Assembly: GCF_033568475.1 (NCBI RefSeq)
Contig: NC_133121.1
Location: 80,992,589-81,056,588 of the forward strand
From: Henckelia pumila
Lineage: Eukaryota > Streptophyta > Magnoliopsida > Lamiales > Gesneriaceae
Direction of reading: 5' to 3'
DNA: 64,000 bases
Shown here: positions 62,601 through 64,000 of the stretch, one piece after another
Position numbering within the stretch: the first letter of the stretch is position 1
Layout of the letters: each line of letters starts with the position of its first letter
The notes under the pieces: generated by a model
What the model saw: the letters and a program-made list of their open reading frames with translations, nothing else
Database searches by the model: none
What the model was told of the DNA's origin: nothing
Position numbers and translations under genes: made by a program

Positions 62601-63250
62601 TTGATATCCATCAAAGAAGTAGCTCTTCCCATTGAAGCAGGTATGGGACCATTAATTTGATTGTTCTTCAAACTCAAACTTGAAAGATTAGAAAATGAAT
62701 CTAACCAAATAGGAAAAGTACCATTCAAGAAGTTGCCATCAAGTTTAAGGATCTCCAGGTTCACAATTCTTGGAAGTGTCTGAGGAATTGAACCATAGAA
62801 AAAGTTCCAACTCAAATCCAAGTATTCAAGAAACCGCAGCCTATGAATTTTTACAGGAATCGGACCCCATATGCCTAAAGACACCAGGCTCAAAGCTCTT
62901 AAACTATTAAGCCTCGACAATGTTGCTAAAAGTGAATCCATGGAGAAATTTTGTGACAAAGTTTGATAAGGAACAGGGAATCCATCAAAACCACTGGCCC
63001 TTGTTTGCATATCACCATATATTCTGATTTCAGAAATAAAATTATCTTGACATGAAATATTCACTTGAGGAGAAGAAAAATAGCACAGATCAATCCCTCT
63101 ATTAAGCCAATAATCCAACTGTTTTGGGTACTCTAATTGCTTCCGTAACTGCAAAAGCACTTGGATTTGAGAGGATTGCAGCTGGAATGTACCACAGATC
63201 AAGAAACCCAACGTAAAACAGAGTAAAAAACACAATCTTGAAAATCCCAT
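59675..63250 (-). CDS. LRR receptor-like protein with inactive kinase domain (At3g03770-like)
   Basis: Exons on the minus strand: 63250-61903, 61807-61674, 61440-61197, 61017-60803, 60704-60679, 60512-60401 and 59905-59675, giving 769 residues. The chosen start, MGFSRLCFLLCFTLGF, opens a signal peptide; the frame is open farther upstream to 63328, but without such a signal there. About ten leucine-rich repeats (about 100-370) form the outside, followed by a transmembrane segment at about 390-414 and a kinase-like domain (about 480-760). Catalytic residues are lost: VAIR has Arg509 in place of the ATP-binding Lys, and the HRD triad is replaced by Ser-Asn-Gln at 612-614. D632-Y-G stands for DFG, with N619 kept. 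The architecture fits the LRR-VI probable inactive receptor kinases of plants. It probably acts at the plasma membrane as a co-receptor or scaffold; the ligand is unknown. Confidence 0.94.
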
Positions 63251-64000
63251 CTTAGGCTCGGCAATAAATTCATGAACACTCGAGACATAAATTTTCATGA
63301 AAATGACACATTCTTGAGAAACCCACAAACATTCTCAACATAAAGAAGCAAACCACACCGGAGATCACCAAATAAGCAGAAACAAGATTCAGATCACCGC
63401 CTCTGGTACATAGAACAGACCCATGCAGAGAACAAACAAAACTAGTGACCAAGGAAAGGAAAAAAAAAAAAGCACCAAAATTTGATCTGCTATAAAATCT
63501 AAAGAGTGGGATTTGAAAGTGTGAATGTTTGCTCTTGAAATTACACAACTTTATTGCTCGCACATGCTGTTGGTTTCATTGGAAACTGTGAGACTCCTGA
63601 GAGTGAGTGCGTGGGATGTTCAGTAATAGACAGGCTTGCAGACGACTAGTTGAGAATATAAGAACCAAAAGAGTCAAGATTTCAGTGACTGAGTGACGTT
63701 ATTAATCACAAAAATTAATATATTTATTATATTTTATTGCTATATTATATATATAAAAAAAAAGACGCCACCAAAATTATGGTACATTTATACACCACAA
63801 TAATTTAGTTTAGTTGCTTTTCGTTTGGGTGTGTCAACGACAAGTCCACAATGAATGAAGTGAAGTTGGCCGTCTAGATTTTGGCTACTACGAGCAATGT
63901 CCGATTCATCGGGGCAAACAAATCAATAGTCCTTTTCAGGAATTTAGTGATGGTCATCCATCTAGGTATGCTTGTCGAATCCAAAATCGGATTATACCGT
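63251..64000 (-). other. Upstream region of the LRR receptor-like gene
   Basis: Presumed 5' UTR and promoter on the minus strand. In-frame ATGs occur upstream of 63250 but would place a hydrophilic leader before the signal peptide. A TA/A-rich stretch lies at about 63,720-63,765. No other gene is visible up to the window end. Confidence 0.45.

Noticed and set aside
61829..63328. Earlier in-frame ATGs for the LRR receptor-like protein
   Set aside because: Starting upstream of 63250 would put about 26 hydrophilic residues before a clear signal peptide.

Overview
The window is nuclear DNA of a flowering plant, most likely a dicot. Its genes have many short exons separated by AT-rich GT-AG introns. 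They encode plant-type proteins: eEF1B-beta, a STEEP1-like/DUF167 fusion, an FHA-AAA ATPase and an LRR receptor pseudokinase. About half of the window is transposable elements in several nested layers. No rRNA, tRNA, CRISPR or prokaryotic operon signal was seen.

Layout. 1-13,714: a decayed minus-strand Ty3/Gypsy element (chromovirus-like) whose left part runs off the window; a minus-strand Ty1/Copia element (Copia-1, 645-9,485) sits inside its RNase H region. 13,720-15,187: AT-rich spacer. 15,188-18,950: eEF1B-beta gene on the plus strand, with a hAT MITE in its last intron. 19,401-21,385: a MITE split by a solo LTR (19,571-21,261), which itself carries a 263-bp foldback. 22,217-26,412: STEEP1-like/DUF167 gene on the plus strand, with a TRIM element in intron 6. 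27,014-27,154: Mutator-like MITE. 29,320-40,085: a 28-exon FHA-AAA ATPase gene on the minus strand, with a tandem TRIM array in intron 15. 41,121-43,943: a solo LTR with a second solo LTR nested in it. 44,055-57,865: an AT-rich, internally repetitive region with Helitron-like ends. Inside it lies a full-length and apparently very young Copia element (Copia-2, 46,650-56,273) with one open 1304-codon gag-pol frame. 59,675-63,250: LRR receptor-like pseudokinase gene on the minus strand.

The four host genes are unrelated housekeeping or signalling genes and form no pathway or cluster. I derived their exon-intron structures by hand, using splice consensus plus unbroken reading frame. All four give complete proteins: 231, 232, 1183 and 769 residues.

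The signals most worth following are in the mobile elements. (i) The U3 regions of several related Gypsy-type LTRs carry arrays of a dyad-symmetric motif, CGGA-N3-TCCG, whose flanking bases co-vary. (ii) Copia-1 and Copia-2 share an elaborate untranslated leader. It contains a GC-rich palindromic block that is expanded in Copia-2, an array of a 17-bp palindrome, and a motif present three times just upstream of gag. (iii) Copia-2 has LTRs differing at a single base, a perfect TSD and an intact ORF, so it may still be mobile.
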